Below, in pieces: positions 35,243 through 46,860 of a stretch of 64,000 nt of DNA; position 1 is the stretch's first letter, and each line of letters begins with the position of its first letter. The stretch covers positions 13,734,001 to 13,798,000 of the forward strand of contig JARFIW010001469.1 in NCBI GenBank assembly GCA_036346225.1. Direction: 5' to 3'. A program made the translations under genes and the position numbers. This DNA is from Platerodrilus igneus (lineage: Eukaryota > Arthropoda > Insecta > Coleoptera > Lycidae). A model generated the notes under the pieces. That model saw only the letters and a list, made by a program, of their open reading frames with translations. It ran no database searches and had not been told where the DNA came from.

Positions 35243-37279
35243 GCTGTGATATACTCCTTTGAATGCGGGAACTGGGTCCTTTCAACAAAGAAATTCTAGT
35301 CCCACAGATTGGGCGTCATAAACGGCTGTGATCCTCTTTTCGCCTCGGCTGCTCACCTAATGTTATAAACCTCCTCATTCATAAAAACAACACATTCCTA
35401 CCAAAACATCAACGTTAACTCTATTTACATCAATATTCAGAATACATTAAAATTTCAAAATTAAAACTCAGCATAAATTTCAGTTTTAAAAGAATTTCAA
35501 GATTAATTTTATTATCATTTTAATGTGCATCCAAAATTAAAGTCCTTGTTGGATGCCTACTAATTAATATAACAATATAAGCAGACCGGAGTCTGAGTAT
35601 AAAGGAGCATCTACCACCCTTTACGTTAATTAACCAGGTTCGTCTAATTGAGCTCAAAGACATACCCAAATTTTCATCATATTACCGAACATCAACTAAA
35701 TACTCCTTTCTACTTCAACAAGCAAATTTCATCTTAAAATTAAAATTTTATGGTTAGTACAATTTCACTAATGTCCATTTAAAGTAAATCAATTATAAAT
35801 TATTCAACACACATAAAAATGTCAAACAAAATAGTATAATTTACCTGAAGGTTACTGTCCTCGTAGCTTCAAAGTACATCGTCCCTTTAGTTAATCACAC
35901 CATTCCAACAGGATTATATTTACGGCTTCTAATTCTCAACGCTTTTAAAATTTTCTCCATCACCAGTTGTTTCTGGGCTTTTCCGGAACTCATCTATGTA
36001 TATCTGATTCTTGTTTCGTGGATCCAGACACGTATTTGAACCATTTAATTATTAATACCCCCGAAAAATAGCAAATAACTTCATACTTCTTTCACCAATA
36101 TACGCCAAAACTGCCTACTTTTGTGTATACATTTGTCGTTGTAAATTTTGCTAATTGGTACAGTGAAACTAAATTTTATTATCTTGTATCTAAGTGCACT
36201 GAAGTACATTCATGTTAGCACGTAAATAACCAACTATTTTGAATCACTAAAATATACGAGCAAAATTTTAATTTATTTTATCAAACTAAAATGCACTGTT
36301 TAACATCTTCAATCAAGTCGCGGATGTAAGAGCTTTTAACGCATCGAATAGCCAAAAGTCTAAGAGTCTAAGAGGGTTTGTTTATATTCATCTCGGTATA
36401 TATAGCAAAAAGCCTGTCTGTCGGTCTGTTCCCAAAAACGGGTAATTCTAAAGAATTTCTCATTTTATGTTCCCAGTCTGTCGCTCTCGCGTCGATTTTT
36501 ACGAATTTTCACTCGCCCCATTTAAATCTCAGAAATTTCAACACACGGCACGCAAGCATGTCCGAGAAAAACTCATTAATTTTGTACAGAAATTGTTGTT
36601 TCTACCTCTGATATTTGCATCCTATTTTCAACCAATTGTGACCCTCGTGACGTTGCTTAAATCCCGCCTTTTACTATATGTGTCTTTGCTTGACGCATTT
36701 TCTCTTTCCTTTTCTAACCTGTTCGTATTGGTGCAAATTGATATTCTTTATTATCGATTATATTTTAGTCCATGTGGACTGTTATCTGGGTTTAATAACC
36801 CCGTATCGCACATTCTCGTGAATATTAAGCCCCGGTTTCTCCAAGATTCTTTGAAACTATTAATTATCTACAAAATTTACGCCGTATGTGATATTTAAAC
36901 TACGCAGGTGTTCAAAATAATATTAATTCTCAGAGCTTTATTTTCTGATATTATAATCTTGGGTTTTACAAGTTTCTATAGATATTATCTGTACGTTTTG
37001 TTCAATACCGGTTATTTGAAATAGAGTTAATTAAGATAAATTTTGCACGTAATTTCCATTTGTTTAGGAATAATTACATTACACGCAGAGCTTTTAATAC
37101 TGCTTCTTTTGATATAAAGCGTCTTGTACATGATTTAAATCTCTTATGTTTAATGAAACTCATAAATTTTTATGCTTCACGGTTTTAATAAAGCGTATTA
37201 TTTAATGAAATTCCTTATACACGGTGTTTAAAATTATTTGATGTGATTATTTAATTTTCTACCCTGGTCTAAATATGAG

Positions 37280-37280
<1 letters not shown>
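35243..37280 (-). repeat. TA-flanked repeat element, copy B (inverted relative of copy A)
   Basis: Reverse complement of copy A over most of its length, meeting copy F tail to tail at a shared short TA tract (35231-35242). The module is at CGCCTCGGCTGCTCACC (35341-35357). Compared with copy A it has an extra 533 bp (36722-37254) bounded by a 12 bp direct repeat. The far end abuts the (TA)n at 37281. Confidence 0.7.
36722..37254. mobile_element. 533 bp insertion within copy B, flanked by a 12 bp target duplication
   Basis: TTTTCTAACCTG at 36710-36721 is repeated as TTTTCTACCCTG at 37255-37266; copy A has this sequence once (18390-18402, reversed) with nothing between. The insertion is AT-rich, without coding sequence or obvious inverted termini. 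The duplication length suggests a retroposon or similar element; the type is unresolved. Confidence 0.55.

Positions 37281-37322
<42 letters not shown>
37281..37322. repeat. (TA)n microsatellite
   Basis: TA run of about 42 bp. Confidence 0.95.
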
Positions 37323-37325
<3 letters not shown>

Positions 37326-37806
37326 ACAAGTTATTTGAAGTCTGTAATAAGGAATTTGTGCACAACAAAATAAAATATAAGATGTATCCGTAAATAAACT
37401 CTACCAAATCATTAGCAAATTAGTTTCCAACAACCTTAATGAAGTAATCGAACATATTATACTGATATAAGTTCGAAGGAATCTTTGTAATGGCAAAAGT
37501 AAAGAATATCGCCATCAGGTTGTAAAACACTAACACTAGTAAGCGTGAAAGTACAAAAATTAATCCGAAACTACACTGAAGTTCTATAGATGGCTATACA
37601 AGTATGTTTTGCCTTTGAGATTTGTAGAATATTACAGCAAACTTTATTTGCAAACATAACAAACCTCCTCCCGGCGACACCTGCTTCTTGCCCCAAGGGC
37701 AAATCATAATAATAAAAGGACTAGTTATTTGCGCTCCGCAATGAGCAATTTGTGTACAACATAATAAAACATAAGATGTATCTGTAAATAAACTTTTATA
37801 CAAATC
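37323..37806 (+). repeat. Segment bounded by two ~95 bp direct repeats
   Basis: 37323-37425 and 37717-37806 share GGAC(A/T)AGTTATTTG, AATTTGTG(C/T)ACAAC, TAAGATGTATC(C/T)GTAAAT and CAAATCAT. The copies differ by about 15-20% and lie next to (TA)n tracts on their outer sides. Confidence 0.65.
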
Positions 37807-37821
37807 ATAAAAGCTTGTTTA

Positions 37822-37823
<2 letters not shown>

Positions 37824-37883
<60 letters not shown>

Positions 37884-37886
37884 TAT
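37824..37886. repeat. (TA)n microsatellite
   Basis: TA run of about 63 bp with one TG interruption. Confidence 0.95.
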
Positions 37887-39999
37887 TGTTGTAGATTTAA
37901 AGGGATAAATAGGTGTAGACAATAAAATTTTAGCATACGTGTATATAGAAAAGAGCTAATTAATTACGCGCCAAATTAATTTAATTCATATAGTGTAAAC
38001 GGACGAGTATTAAGGTATTTTTATATTTAAATTCAAATGTGAAAATTACATAAAGAAAAAAAAGCTTTAAAGTACATAGAAGCTCAAGGATACACATAAT
38101 TAATTATAATTTCTTCTAATCAAACGCACGAAAGCAGAAAGTGAGCGTGCTTGCATAAGAAAATCAATAATTTCTAACGCAAATGTATTCGTTTTAAAAG
38201 CCAACGTTCATTTACACAGATACTACAAAGCAGAAAATCTAGGAATTGTTATTTGCAAACGGTCGATAGTTTCAAGAAACACCTGTTGATTAAATGTTAC
38301 GTTCAGAGAATTTGAAACAAACGTTAACATAGAATTCTATAGAAATTGTTTTCAACGGTCAATTTGTATAAGCAGCTATAATAACAAATATCGTAAGAAG
38401 AGAGTGGGATGAACAATTGATAATATACAACAGATAGAGAGGCAGATAAAGCAGGAGTGGGTTGAAAGTCACGAAAGATATACACGTAAAGTTGGTGAAG
38501 GACTTCGACAGTATCGATTTTCTGTAACTCAAGTGAGGTTTGAAAAGAGATAACAAACATGAATAGAACAGAGATGTATAGCTGATAGTTGGAGCATTGG
38601 GACGACAGGAAATTATATCGTTGGTTGATAGCCAACAGTTTTCGAAAAGAGTGCATATAGTAAGGTAGGAAACGAATTCTATGTAAACAGCACGACGAAC
38701 GGGAGAAAGTTTTCAGAATTTATAGACGGTTATGTTCAAAATTTTAAGAAGCCGCTTGGAAAACAAGCTTTTCTCATAAAACGGGTCCACTAGGGGGATT
38801 AGAAAATAGTATAAATACACGCGAAAATATATTAAAGCTCTTTTCCTTCCATCGAGTTCTGAATACGGGTTCAGACCTACATAATAGTAAAGCTTTCGGT
38901 TAGAATTTGCGTGTGTAGTAAAGTTACATTTAACATCTTATTTGAAATTATACAAGCTGTAGTAGCGGACCTCAAGTTATTAAAGTGATTGCATGAGTTA
39001 GTGCTTATTTAAATAAAAGGTCTCGCTATTACGACAAAATTATTATATGGATGGATGATATTTGGGGTAAACAGAACTGGAAAGCAATTTGTATGCGTGA
39101 AACATCTAGTATAGAATATTACTGTGAGACAAAGCGAATATCTTGCAAAGAACAATAGTGGTAGCGGAGATATTAGATGGTGGAGATTGGTGGATCCTGG
39201 AATCAGCGTAGTAGATGGACACGACACAACGACGGGGGATTTCTGGTAGCCATCCCCAGCGGTGACGAAAACGTAAGGTCTCTCCAGGCAATAAATTTGA
39301 AATTTCTGTTTTTATAAACATTTGTGGATAGTTCGTGTTTGTGTGGTTGACTTATTGGTGGCATATTTATTGTTTTAAAAATTTGTTTAAAACGATACAT
39401 GTACAGGACAATTTAATAATTTTGAGTATTGAAAAAGGGTTATTGAGGATATATAGCAATTTATTCAGGCTATAAATTGTGGTTGTAAGGAGTAAACGGG
39501 ACTGTATATTTATTTTCATTAATGCAAGGTTTAAAAAGCATATACAAACAAAACTGGGTTATAATGAGCTCACAATACACCGGTATGAAGTCAAATTATA
39601 GTTACATGTGGGGCCCATCTACTCATATCTACTCGAATTTGTGTAAAATCATTTTAGAATCAAGGACTTTAAAGCACTCAATAAATTGAGCTGGTAATAA
39701 TGGTACCAAACTGTTTGTACTGATGTGTAAATCTTTTATCTGTTAATACGTTTAAATAAAAGATTGTATGGTTGTTTTATTATTTTGGTAATTTCATTTG
39801 ATGGTGTGTGAGGGTGAGAGAGGTGTGTACGTAAAAAATAGGTATTCAAAACGAGGCCGACTGCTGAGCTAGCCAGGGTAAGCAGAGAAATTCGAAGGCG
39901 TCTTAATAAAAGGGTTAGAAATTTTTGTATTTAAAATTTTTTTTTGGAAAATCTTATTTTGGCCCAAGGAGGGGCACAAATTTTACTGAGGTACCACGG

Positions 40000-40000
<1 letters not shown>
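37887..40000 (+). repeat. TA-flanked repeat element, copy D
   Basis: A noncoding unit between TA tracts at 37824 and 40002. It ends with CTGAGCTAGCCAGGGT (39864-39879) 115 bp before CCACGGCAATATATA (39994). The internal body is not clearly similar to the other copies, so only the end is shared. A locally GC-richer block at 39170-39290 stands out from the AT-rich body. A TATA-like AGTATAAATACAC lies at 38808. Confidence 0.5.
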
Positions 40001-40001
<1 letters not shown>

Positions 40002-40047
<46 letters not shown>

Positions 40048-40062
40048 TTATATATATATATA
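40002..40062. repeat. (TA)n microsatellite
   Basis: TA run of about 61 bp with one CT interruption, between copies D and E. Confidence 0.95.
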
Positions 40063-42080
40063 AGATATATTGATGTGATAAAGAGGCAACGAGAGTTCAT
40101 TGAACACCCAAATTCTATGAAAAGCCAGAAAACTGGAAAAAATAAAATTTAATTACTCTACCCTGTATAAATATCAAGCGTATAAAGACGTATAAAGGAG
40201 CCCTTATTAATCATGTAATTAAAATCCAGTGTATTGCATTCATTGCAGAGATCGTGAAACGAATATAAACCTAAAAGTCCCATTATTAAATCAATTCTTT
40301 TTGAGCCGTGTGATACTTTGCACAAATTGATCATTGGGATATTTTAAAAACAAACTACATTTTAAAGTGTAAATACATAAGCCTTTAATTTTCATTGCAT
40401 AAAATAATATCAATTTAATACATCCACGTTAAAACAATATCAATTTATTGTATTCATAAAGCCTAAAATGAAGCCCTCATTGAAGTACTTGATAAATCCC
40501 GTGTGTAGATATATCATTTAAAATCAAGAATAAAAATATTTATTTTTGTTAAAGATACCTTAGAAAGCGTTTCAAAAATACTAAAATCCTTACTTAATTA
40601 GATTGCAGATTCAGTGTGTAGATGGAACTTAACTTCATTTTAAGAGTTTTCAAATAAAATAATTATTTTAAAATTTTCGGGTACTTAATAAAAGAATGTC
40701 ATTTTATAGGAAATGTTGTAATAGTTAATTATCTCCTGTAAATGGATAATCGCACCGATTGATAGAACCCGCGCCGCTATTAGAACGCTATAAAATAAAT
40801 AAGATAAGGAAGCTTTATAGTTTTAATTGCTCTGCGTATTACAATAAGAGGGAAAGAGACAGCACATTAACTTGGTGTTCTAGAAAAGGATAGACAACGC
40901 TTCCGGAGAATCATAAATCATATCAAACCGCGGTAGTTGGACACTAATTAAATCGTCAAAACGCGAAATCGTTGTATATTCTTACATCAGTCGTGACTAA
41001 TTTTTGAGAATACGTCTGGAATCGTATGGAAAAAGTGATGTAGTTAAAATCTTTGTATATATACAGGAACTGAATTAGAACTATACAGGCATTCTTCCTT
41101 AAGTCAAACAATATGAATCATTCGAGCATTCGGCATGCATGCAGTATTTAACATTTAAGATGTAACTTTTGAGTAAAAATTCAGATTCGTTCGAAGTAAA
41201 ACAACATGTAACACTCGAGCAAAGCTTCATTTTGAATTATATTGCAACTTGAAACTTATAAGTCTAGAGTAGTTAGTTGGGGTTTCGTAAGTAAAATAGA
41301 ACTTTGTATAAATTATAAAGAATAATGATTTTTGGGAAACACTGCAAAAATTGAACGATCTTCGACATAAATCCAGACAAAAGAGGTATTGCCGAGTTTA
41401 ATCGATTAAACGTAATGAACTTTGCAAACTAATATTTTAAATAGAGAATTGAATTAGAAATGAGATATTTGATAAACGCCTTTTCGCAAGTATAAATTAT
41501 GATTCTTTGTTTGTAACTGATAAGAATATTTAAATGTATGTAACATAAACTAGGGTAAGTTCTCAATTTGATAAAAATTACTTTTTATAAGAGGATAATT
41601 TACAATAAAATTTTGAGGTCAAAGTTCGAAGCATTTTTAAATTATTTGTACAGCGTCATTGGCTAATCACACTCACAAACGGGGTATTAAAAGATAAGTA
41701 CATCATCCACAACCAAATTAAAGTGAAATTTTGTAACTCACATGAGAAGCGATTTGAGTTCCGTAAATTTTAACCAAGCTTAGGTAAGGATTATTTTAGT
41801 AATAATTTAGGAATATATTTCTGTATGAATTTAAACTGTAAACTGTTCTATATTCTTTTGTATGAAGGAAGATTGTAGTTGAATGCATAGGGGATTTCTG
41901 TGTTTCATTTTATTTTCGTAAGTTCTGCAGTATAATGTCTGTTGAGCTAGCCAGGCAAGGAAAAGGAAGGTGAAATAGTAATTTCATATTTCCTATTGCA
42001 TTCTTATTAATTCGCTATGCCCAAGAATTAGGCGTAACACAACAATTTTAGCGACGCCCAAGGCGAGACCTGGTCACAGC
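40063..42080 (+). repeat. TA-flanked repeat element, copy E
   Basis: Full-length relative of copy F. It begins after the TA tract with a TTGATGTGATAAAGAGGCAA segment, recalling the sequence after the TA tract at 28129 (ATGTGAGGTAGAAAAAGGCAA). The end has GTTGAGCTAGCCAGGCAAGG (41941-41960) and GACCTGGTCACAGC (42067-42080), then AATATATATG passing into a (TG/CG)n tract. Noncoding. Confidence 0.6.
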
Positions 42081-42086
42081 AATATA

Positions 42087-42165
42087 TATGTGCGTGTGCG
42101 TGTGTGTGTGCGCGCGTGTGCGTGTGTGCGTGTGTGCGTGTGTGCGCGCGTGTGTGTGGTGTGTG
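42087..42165. repeat. (GT/GC)n microsatellite
   Basis: Alternating GT/GC run following the short TA tract at the end of copy E; it may have arisen by TA to TG transitions in a former TA array. Confidence 0.9.
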
Positions 42166-42241
42166 TATTGATATGAGATAACTACTTTGATGCCAGCTTA
42201 AAAATTTAAAATCTTTAAATACATCTGTGCTGTTAACTTAC

Positions 42242-43384
42242 CTCTAACAAAAGCTCGTTCCCAAACCAATAAAATAAAAACAATTGAGTTACCATGGATC
42301 CGATATAAACTAAATTTTTGAATAACTGAATAGACAATTCTGCCTAAAACATTTTCATTTAGTAAGAAGTGTGCCCAAATACCACTTACAACTGCAATTT
42401 CAAAACCAATCATTGCAATTTGTAGGGAGCATGCAACAAAATCCAGCAGGAGAAAAACCCTCATAGAACCATCCAGACCTTTGACAAACCTGGACTTGAA
42501 ACATTGTCTATATGGTATATACCTTCCTTATGAACTTACCGTATAATGGAGTCGTGATAACAAATAATATTTTTAAGATTCTTGTTCAGCAATTCGTCGT
42601 TTGTTAAATTTATCAAATTGTACTGCAGAATGTTTATCTGTCCAACTGCAAAACTTATTAATGAAAAAAAGACGTTATCGCATGCGACGATATAGGTTGT
42701 AACAATGTAACCTGCTAAAGCTTGCCATGCAAAGGACATTCTGTAGTATTTGTAGCGGTCGAAAGGAAACCACGAAATTAATGGAAGTGGGCGCTTGCAA
42801 TATATGGTGGCGTTGCTGATAACTACGTAATAGCTGTCAAGGGGACTCACAATTTCGATAACGGGCGGCGTAAGCATAAACATTAAAAAACACAGTATGC
42901 CTAAGGTAATCATCAATTTGTTAGCCCTATTATTTTTAACAACATGAAGCTTGTAAATATCAAAAATACACCCTCCTTCCTTTTTAATGCCTTTTTCGGT
43001 AACTAGAATTGCTGCAACCAGTCTTTTCACTAGTGAACTTTTTACAACACACACCTTTACAAGACCAAGTGTGTAAATTAGGTTTACTGCAAGAAAGCTA
43101 GTTATTTCCTCTATATTCTTCTTCATTGTGAATAGTTCAGCGTACTGGCTTAAAACAAATATTATATAAATGGTTAATGTAAATGCATGATAAACTCTAT
43201 AAGTAATATTGCAGAATATATTGCTGAATCGCATAGGCCAAAGGCCAACTACTGATAAAGTAAAAATTGTAGTCTTTAGGTGCAAGTGTTTCATTTCCGA
43301 CGGTATACAAGCCGCAAATACGTGTATAATGATATCATTTTGTAATTTATTGTGATTCTTTGTAATTGTAGCATATAATGACAA
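42242..43384 (-). CDS. Odorant receptor, exons 1-3 (N-terminus to TM6)
   Basis: Exon 1 (43384-42540) encodes TM1-TM5 of an insect odorant receptor (7tm_6): LSVVGLWPMRF, a hydrophobic segment VYHAFTLTIYIIFVLSQY, then ISWFPFD and further helices. A 50 bp intron (GTAAGT...TCCAG) leads to exon 2 (42489-42390; FVKGLDGSMRVFLLLDFVAC to FEIAV). A 46 bp intron (42389-42344) leads to exon 3 (42343-42242; 34 codons, SMVTQLFLFYWFGNELLLE), the TM6 signature. Exon 3 ends in GTAAGT, phase 0. The start could be Met at 43384 or the second Met at 43294 (MKHLHLK), which gives about 391 residues with exons 4-5, normal for the family. It would act with Orco as an odour-gated cation channel in antennal neurons. 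No stop or frameshift is seen. Confidence 0.85.
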
Positions 43385-44030
43385 GCCTTTAAATTATTTT
43401 AATTATGGCTAGATTGCCATAAATGCCGTTATTACTTAATTAGCTAATTAACTTTGCTGAATAACTTTCAAAAGTTCTTATTTTAATTGCAGATCAAATT
43501 AATCCGAAACCATTTGCATGCAGACTTTTACAGAAAAATATTATTTATAAAAAGTTTAAAGCATATTACGTTTCAACATAGAACACATCCAGCTTTTGCT
43601 ATAATAGGAAATCGCGTATATTTTACCATGTCCTTCAAATTGAACCAATCTGGCATATCACACAATTTTAAAAATGCAAATTTAGTAATGGCATATGTGA
43701 CAAATATTTCGATAATGGCTGTTTGCAAATTCTCAAACTCACAACATACTGTGTTTGGCACTGAAAAACATGTTAAAGACGTCTATCAAAAGTAGAAGTA
43801 TGAACTTGAGGTCAGCTGTTGGAAAGTAGCAACAACTCTTACCAAGGTATAAATTTGGTTTTGTATTTGTTTTTTACTATATGGGTAGAGTAAAGAGAGT
43901 GAATTTAAATAGTGAATGACGTCACAATTTAATACTAATTCTCGTATACCGGTAAACCTTCCCATTCTCTTGCTTTTAATGGGTTACCCAATGAGTACGA
44001 GAGAAAGAGGGCAAGAAAAACGAGAAGAAA
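43385..44030. other. Upstream region of the receptor gene, no gene recognised
   Basis: On minus, 43761-43573 contains an open stretch (FVTYAITKFAFLKL) that faintly resembles an odorant receptor N-terminal region. It may be a decayed tandem copy, but no splice sites or family motifs confirm it. Confidence 0.35.
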
Positions 44031-44312
44031 ATGGGATTAGTTATTGAAGAATGTCTTATATTCAACACAGAGAAAAATAATTTAAATTCAAATTTCAGAC
44101 CCATTCCAAGGATAACGCTTGGTAGGTACACAAATTATTCTAACAATCCACCCAGGCAGAATTTTAATAATTTCATTCACAGGTATCCAAGCACACCTCA
44201 AAAAACCCAACCCACATATTCGAAACTTCAAACGAAAAAGCGCCTTTTCCAAAACACAAACTCAAACATAGTTCACATGCCTGTAAGCTATCTTAGTTGG
44301 TTAATTGGTTGA
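44031..44312 (+). pseudogene. Gag-like fragment (Asn/Pro-rich)
   Basis: 93-codon frame with FRPIPRITLGRYTNYSNNPP and a Pro/Gln/Asn/Thr-rich tail, the composition of the C-terminal half of insect Gypsy Gag proteins. The N-terminal matrix and capsid-like parts are absent. Confidence 0.45.
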
Positions 44313-44511
44313 TTACATAATTAAAGTAACCTGTGAGCTCTTTAATATTCGCTGATGGAACCAGTAAACTTTAATGAGGGATTTCTTTAAAAGGATGGAA
44401 CGCAAATATTTTCCGACTATGCTAGGGGTCTATTCCTCGGGTAGAGCTTATGAGGATTGGTCGTGGTTCTTTTTCGTCATCATCATTGGGTTGCTACGTT
44501 TTTTTTCGAGG

Positions 44512-45938
44512 CAGTCACGTTGGGCGCCAAATTTATGCTACGTTGGCTCGTAGCCGTGCGTAACACAAAGAAAATCAAAGAAATGCCCGGGCTCAATCGG
44601 AGAGTGGGGGGTTGTAGAAAGCAGACTGACATATGATGTATGCGGCGGTAAGGAGTTAGTGACAATACCTGCAAGAAAAATAGTTAAGCAAACCTGAAAA
44701 AAAAGAATAAGCATAGCAGCAATGCAAAGTCTAAGTTATTCAGTACTTTGCAGAATGTAAATAAAACTGTTTAGATAAACTATATAATATAATCCCGATA
44801 AAAGTATTACAAAAATTTTTATCGCAAAGTGAGGCAATATTGGGGAGTAGCAGAAACGTTTCCTAACACACCAATTAAACATAAATCAGACAAAATGTTA
44901 ACAAAAGATAAATAGGTAAGACACAATTGATATGAGTAATTCAGTAGTATTGATTTTTCTTTCTTTCTTTTTTTTCTATGTTTTAAAATAGCATGCAAGT
45001 CTATTGTAAAAGGTATCAGAACGACAAAGATATGGTAAGCAACGAATAGATATTTAAAGTAATAACCAGTAGGAAATAGTTCAACTTACAAAAGTCCTTC
45101 AGCAACGCTTCCTTGCAACTGAAGTGTGGGATTCAACGATGTCCTGCACTAACGAAGCACTTCACCCTTGACTGTGAGGGTGTTGATGGAACTTATCACA
45201 CGTTACACTAATCACACCTACGTATTTCACTGGGGTTAGCAGCAGACAATATCACGCGTCGGAACTATGTAGCCTTGATAAATTTCTTGGTAATTCTATT
45301 TCCTAAGACAATAATTTCGAAATATTCTGTAGCACTAGTTTAATTTCAACTGCGACCAAATGTATATTATTTTCATAAACATTCCAAAAGCAGTGAGAAA
45401 CTTCAACCAATACCTTTGTAAACCGGTAATCTGTTATATTTCGCAAATAACGAAATTTGCGCAAGTAATGATCTATTTTAGATTCTTTGTTGTTAGTAAA
45501 TTTAGAAACTACAGTATCACTGTATTTAAATAATCCAAAGTATGCGCTATTCTGAGAAGAAAAGGACCGCGAAACTAGATCGCACACACACACAGTTTAA
45601 ATATCAAAAGACAAAACAACTAAAAAGAACCATTACGGGTAAAGCACGTGTATCACTAAAGCAAGTCCGTCAATGTTCCTTAAAACATTTATCTCACAAG
45701 AAAAACAACTAAAAACAATTAGTAAGCCACGCGTAAGCAATAAAACTATTTAAAACTCGTTCCTTGCAATTTATTTATTAATGAAAATTAATCTTCAATT
45801 AAACTACTTTTAAAATTAATACACGCGAATTAAATTGCATACAAATCTGAAAACTATTTGAAAGTATTTACTTTATACAAACAGCGATCCCAAAGAAACG
45901 ATGTATTTTTAAGTACGGTAACAGAAAGGGAGCGTAAA
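44512..45938 (-). mobile_element. LTR (family 2) with primer binding site, minus orientation
   Basis: 44536-45938 matches the solo LTR at 2638-4223: TCGTAGCCGTGCGTAACAC, GGAGTAGCAGAAACGTTTCC and ACACTAATCACACCTACGTA, in order. Immediately outside the TGCTACG end, on minus, comes TAAATT then TGGCGCCCAACGTGACTG (44529-44512), a tRNA-type primer binding site, so this is the 5' LTR of an element reading toward lower coordinates. Only about 200 bp of leader is discernible; the coding region is missing. Confidence 0.75.
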
Positions 45939-45959
45939 ATGGTTCAGCTGTAAAAATGC

Positions 45960-46560
45960 CCGTTACAGAGTCTTCAGTCCTGAAACTGGTTAGACGCGTA
46001 CCATCATTGTTTCCTATTCTGAACTAACCTACAGATTTCCCCGAAATTTGCAGTCTGCATCTATCACTATCTGATCTAGGTCTACATCCACCTCTTTTTT
46101 CCTATCTCTGCTTGTCATATATCCCATACTATTCCCCAAAAATGCTTTAGAACGTATTCTGCCCTTCTATTTCTCATATTTTTTCCCTAAAGATATCCTA
46201 GTTCCCTTACTGTTTCTATAACCTATTTGTTATTACCTTTGTATGTCCATCCTCATACATTTGAAGCACGTCATTTCAAAGGCTGCTACTGTTCTTCTGT
46301 CTGCTTTTTAGACTGCTCGTATTTCGTAGGCATACTGTCTGTGCTTTGCTCCACACATACGCTTTCAACAACTTATGTTCTATGTTTGTTGTCTTTCATC
46401 ATAGGCGCCGTTCTTTCTTGTTAGATGCAGTTCGGTCCCCTTCTAATGTTTTACAATTATATACCCTATTTCTCCGACATTCAGTGGTTGCGAAGAGGGG
46501 TAAGCAGCTTGTGGCTGCCAAGTTCCCCCAGCACTTGAACATTTACTGATTTAATATTTT
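45960..46560 (-). pseudogene. LINE reverse transcriptase C-terminus relic
   Basis: On minus, degraded frames match the end of the LINE family at 20525 and 50228: FEMTCFKCMRM (compare FETWCYRRML), NRRAEYVLKHFWGIVWDI, VDVDLDQIVIDADC and CRLVQNRKQ, then the terminal CCAGTTTCAGGACTGAAG. All frames are broken. Confidence 0.5.
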
Positions 46561-46679
46561 TTCCAATATATCTTTTCGCACAGTCAACATTTGTTGCAGA
46601 TATTTTGCAACAAACACCTGTAGTTGTTTATATTAATCATCAGATTTATCTGCGCTTATTTTTCGTCATTGGGTTTCCC

Positions 46680-46860
46680 GTCTCAAAACTGGTTGGACAT
46701 GTACCTGCACTTATTTATTTTCTAAACTAACCTACATAGTTCCCTGAAATTCTCACACAACAATAAAGCTTGGTTCCCCTTATATTGTTTTTTAATATTG
46801 TGTCCTATTTCACTGAGTTCACTGGTTCTTTTTACAAAACATTATTTACTTACTATGGCT
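46680..46860 (-). repeat. Second LINE 3' end fragment
   Basis: On minus it encodes FRELCRLV and then a CCAGTTTTGAGACGGG end, the same 3' terminus as the relic ending near 45960. It is truncated on its 5' side. Confidence 0.4.

Larger units (their letters stand above)
28629..42241 (-). other. Probable 13.6 kb intron 4 of the odorant receptor gene, filled with repeats
   Basis: It starts GTAAGT on minus at 42241 and ends TTTTAG at 28629. Between them no other exon encoding the WY/TM7 or C-terminal segment is found on minus, and no other gene. The content is (TA)n arrays and members of one repeat family in both orientations. Continuity as one intron is inferred from phase and domain complementarity; a transcript would settle it. 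Confidence 0.6.

Noticed and set aside
42198..42464. Uninterrupted minus frame across receptor exons 2-3
   Set aside because: It reads through a 46 bp intron with good GTAAGT and TTTTAG signals; only the spliced reading gives the TM6 motif FYWFGNELLLE, so the read-through frame was not used.
43573..43795. Possible second odorant receptor fragment upstream of the main gene (minus strand)
   Set aside because: Only a hydrophobic open stretch; no conserved receptor motif, splice sites or continuation could be shown, so it is only mentioned in the spacer entry.
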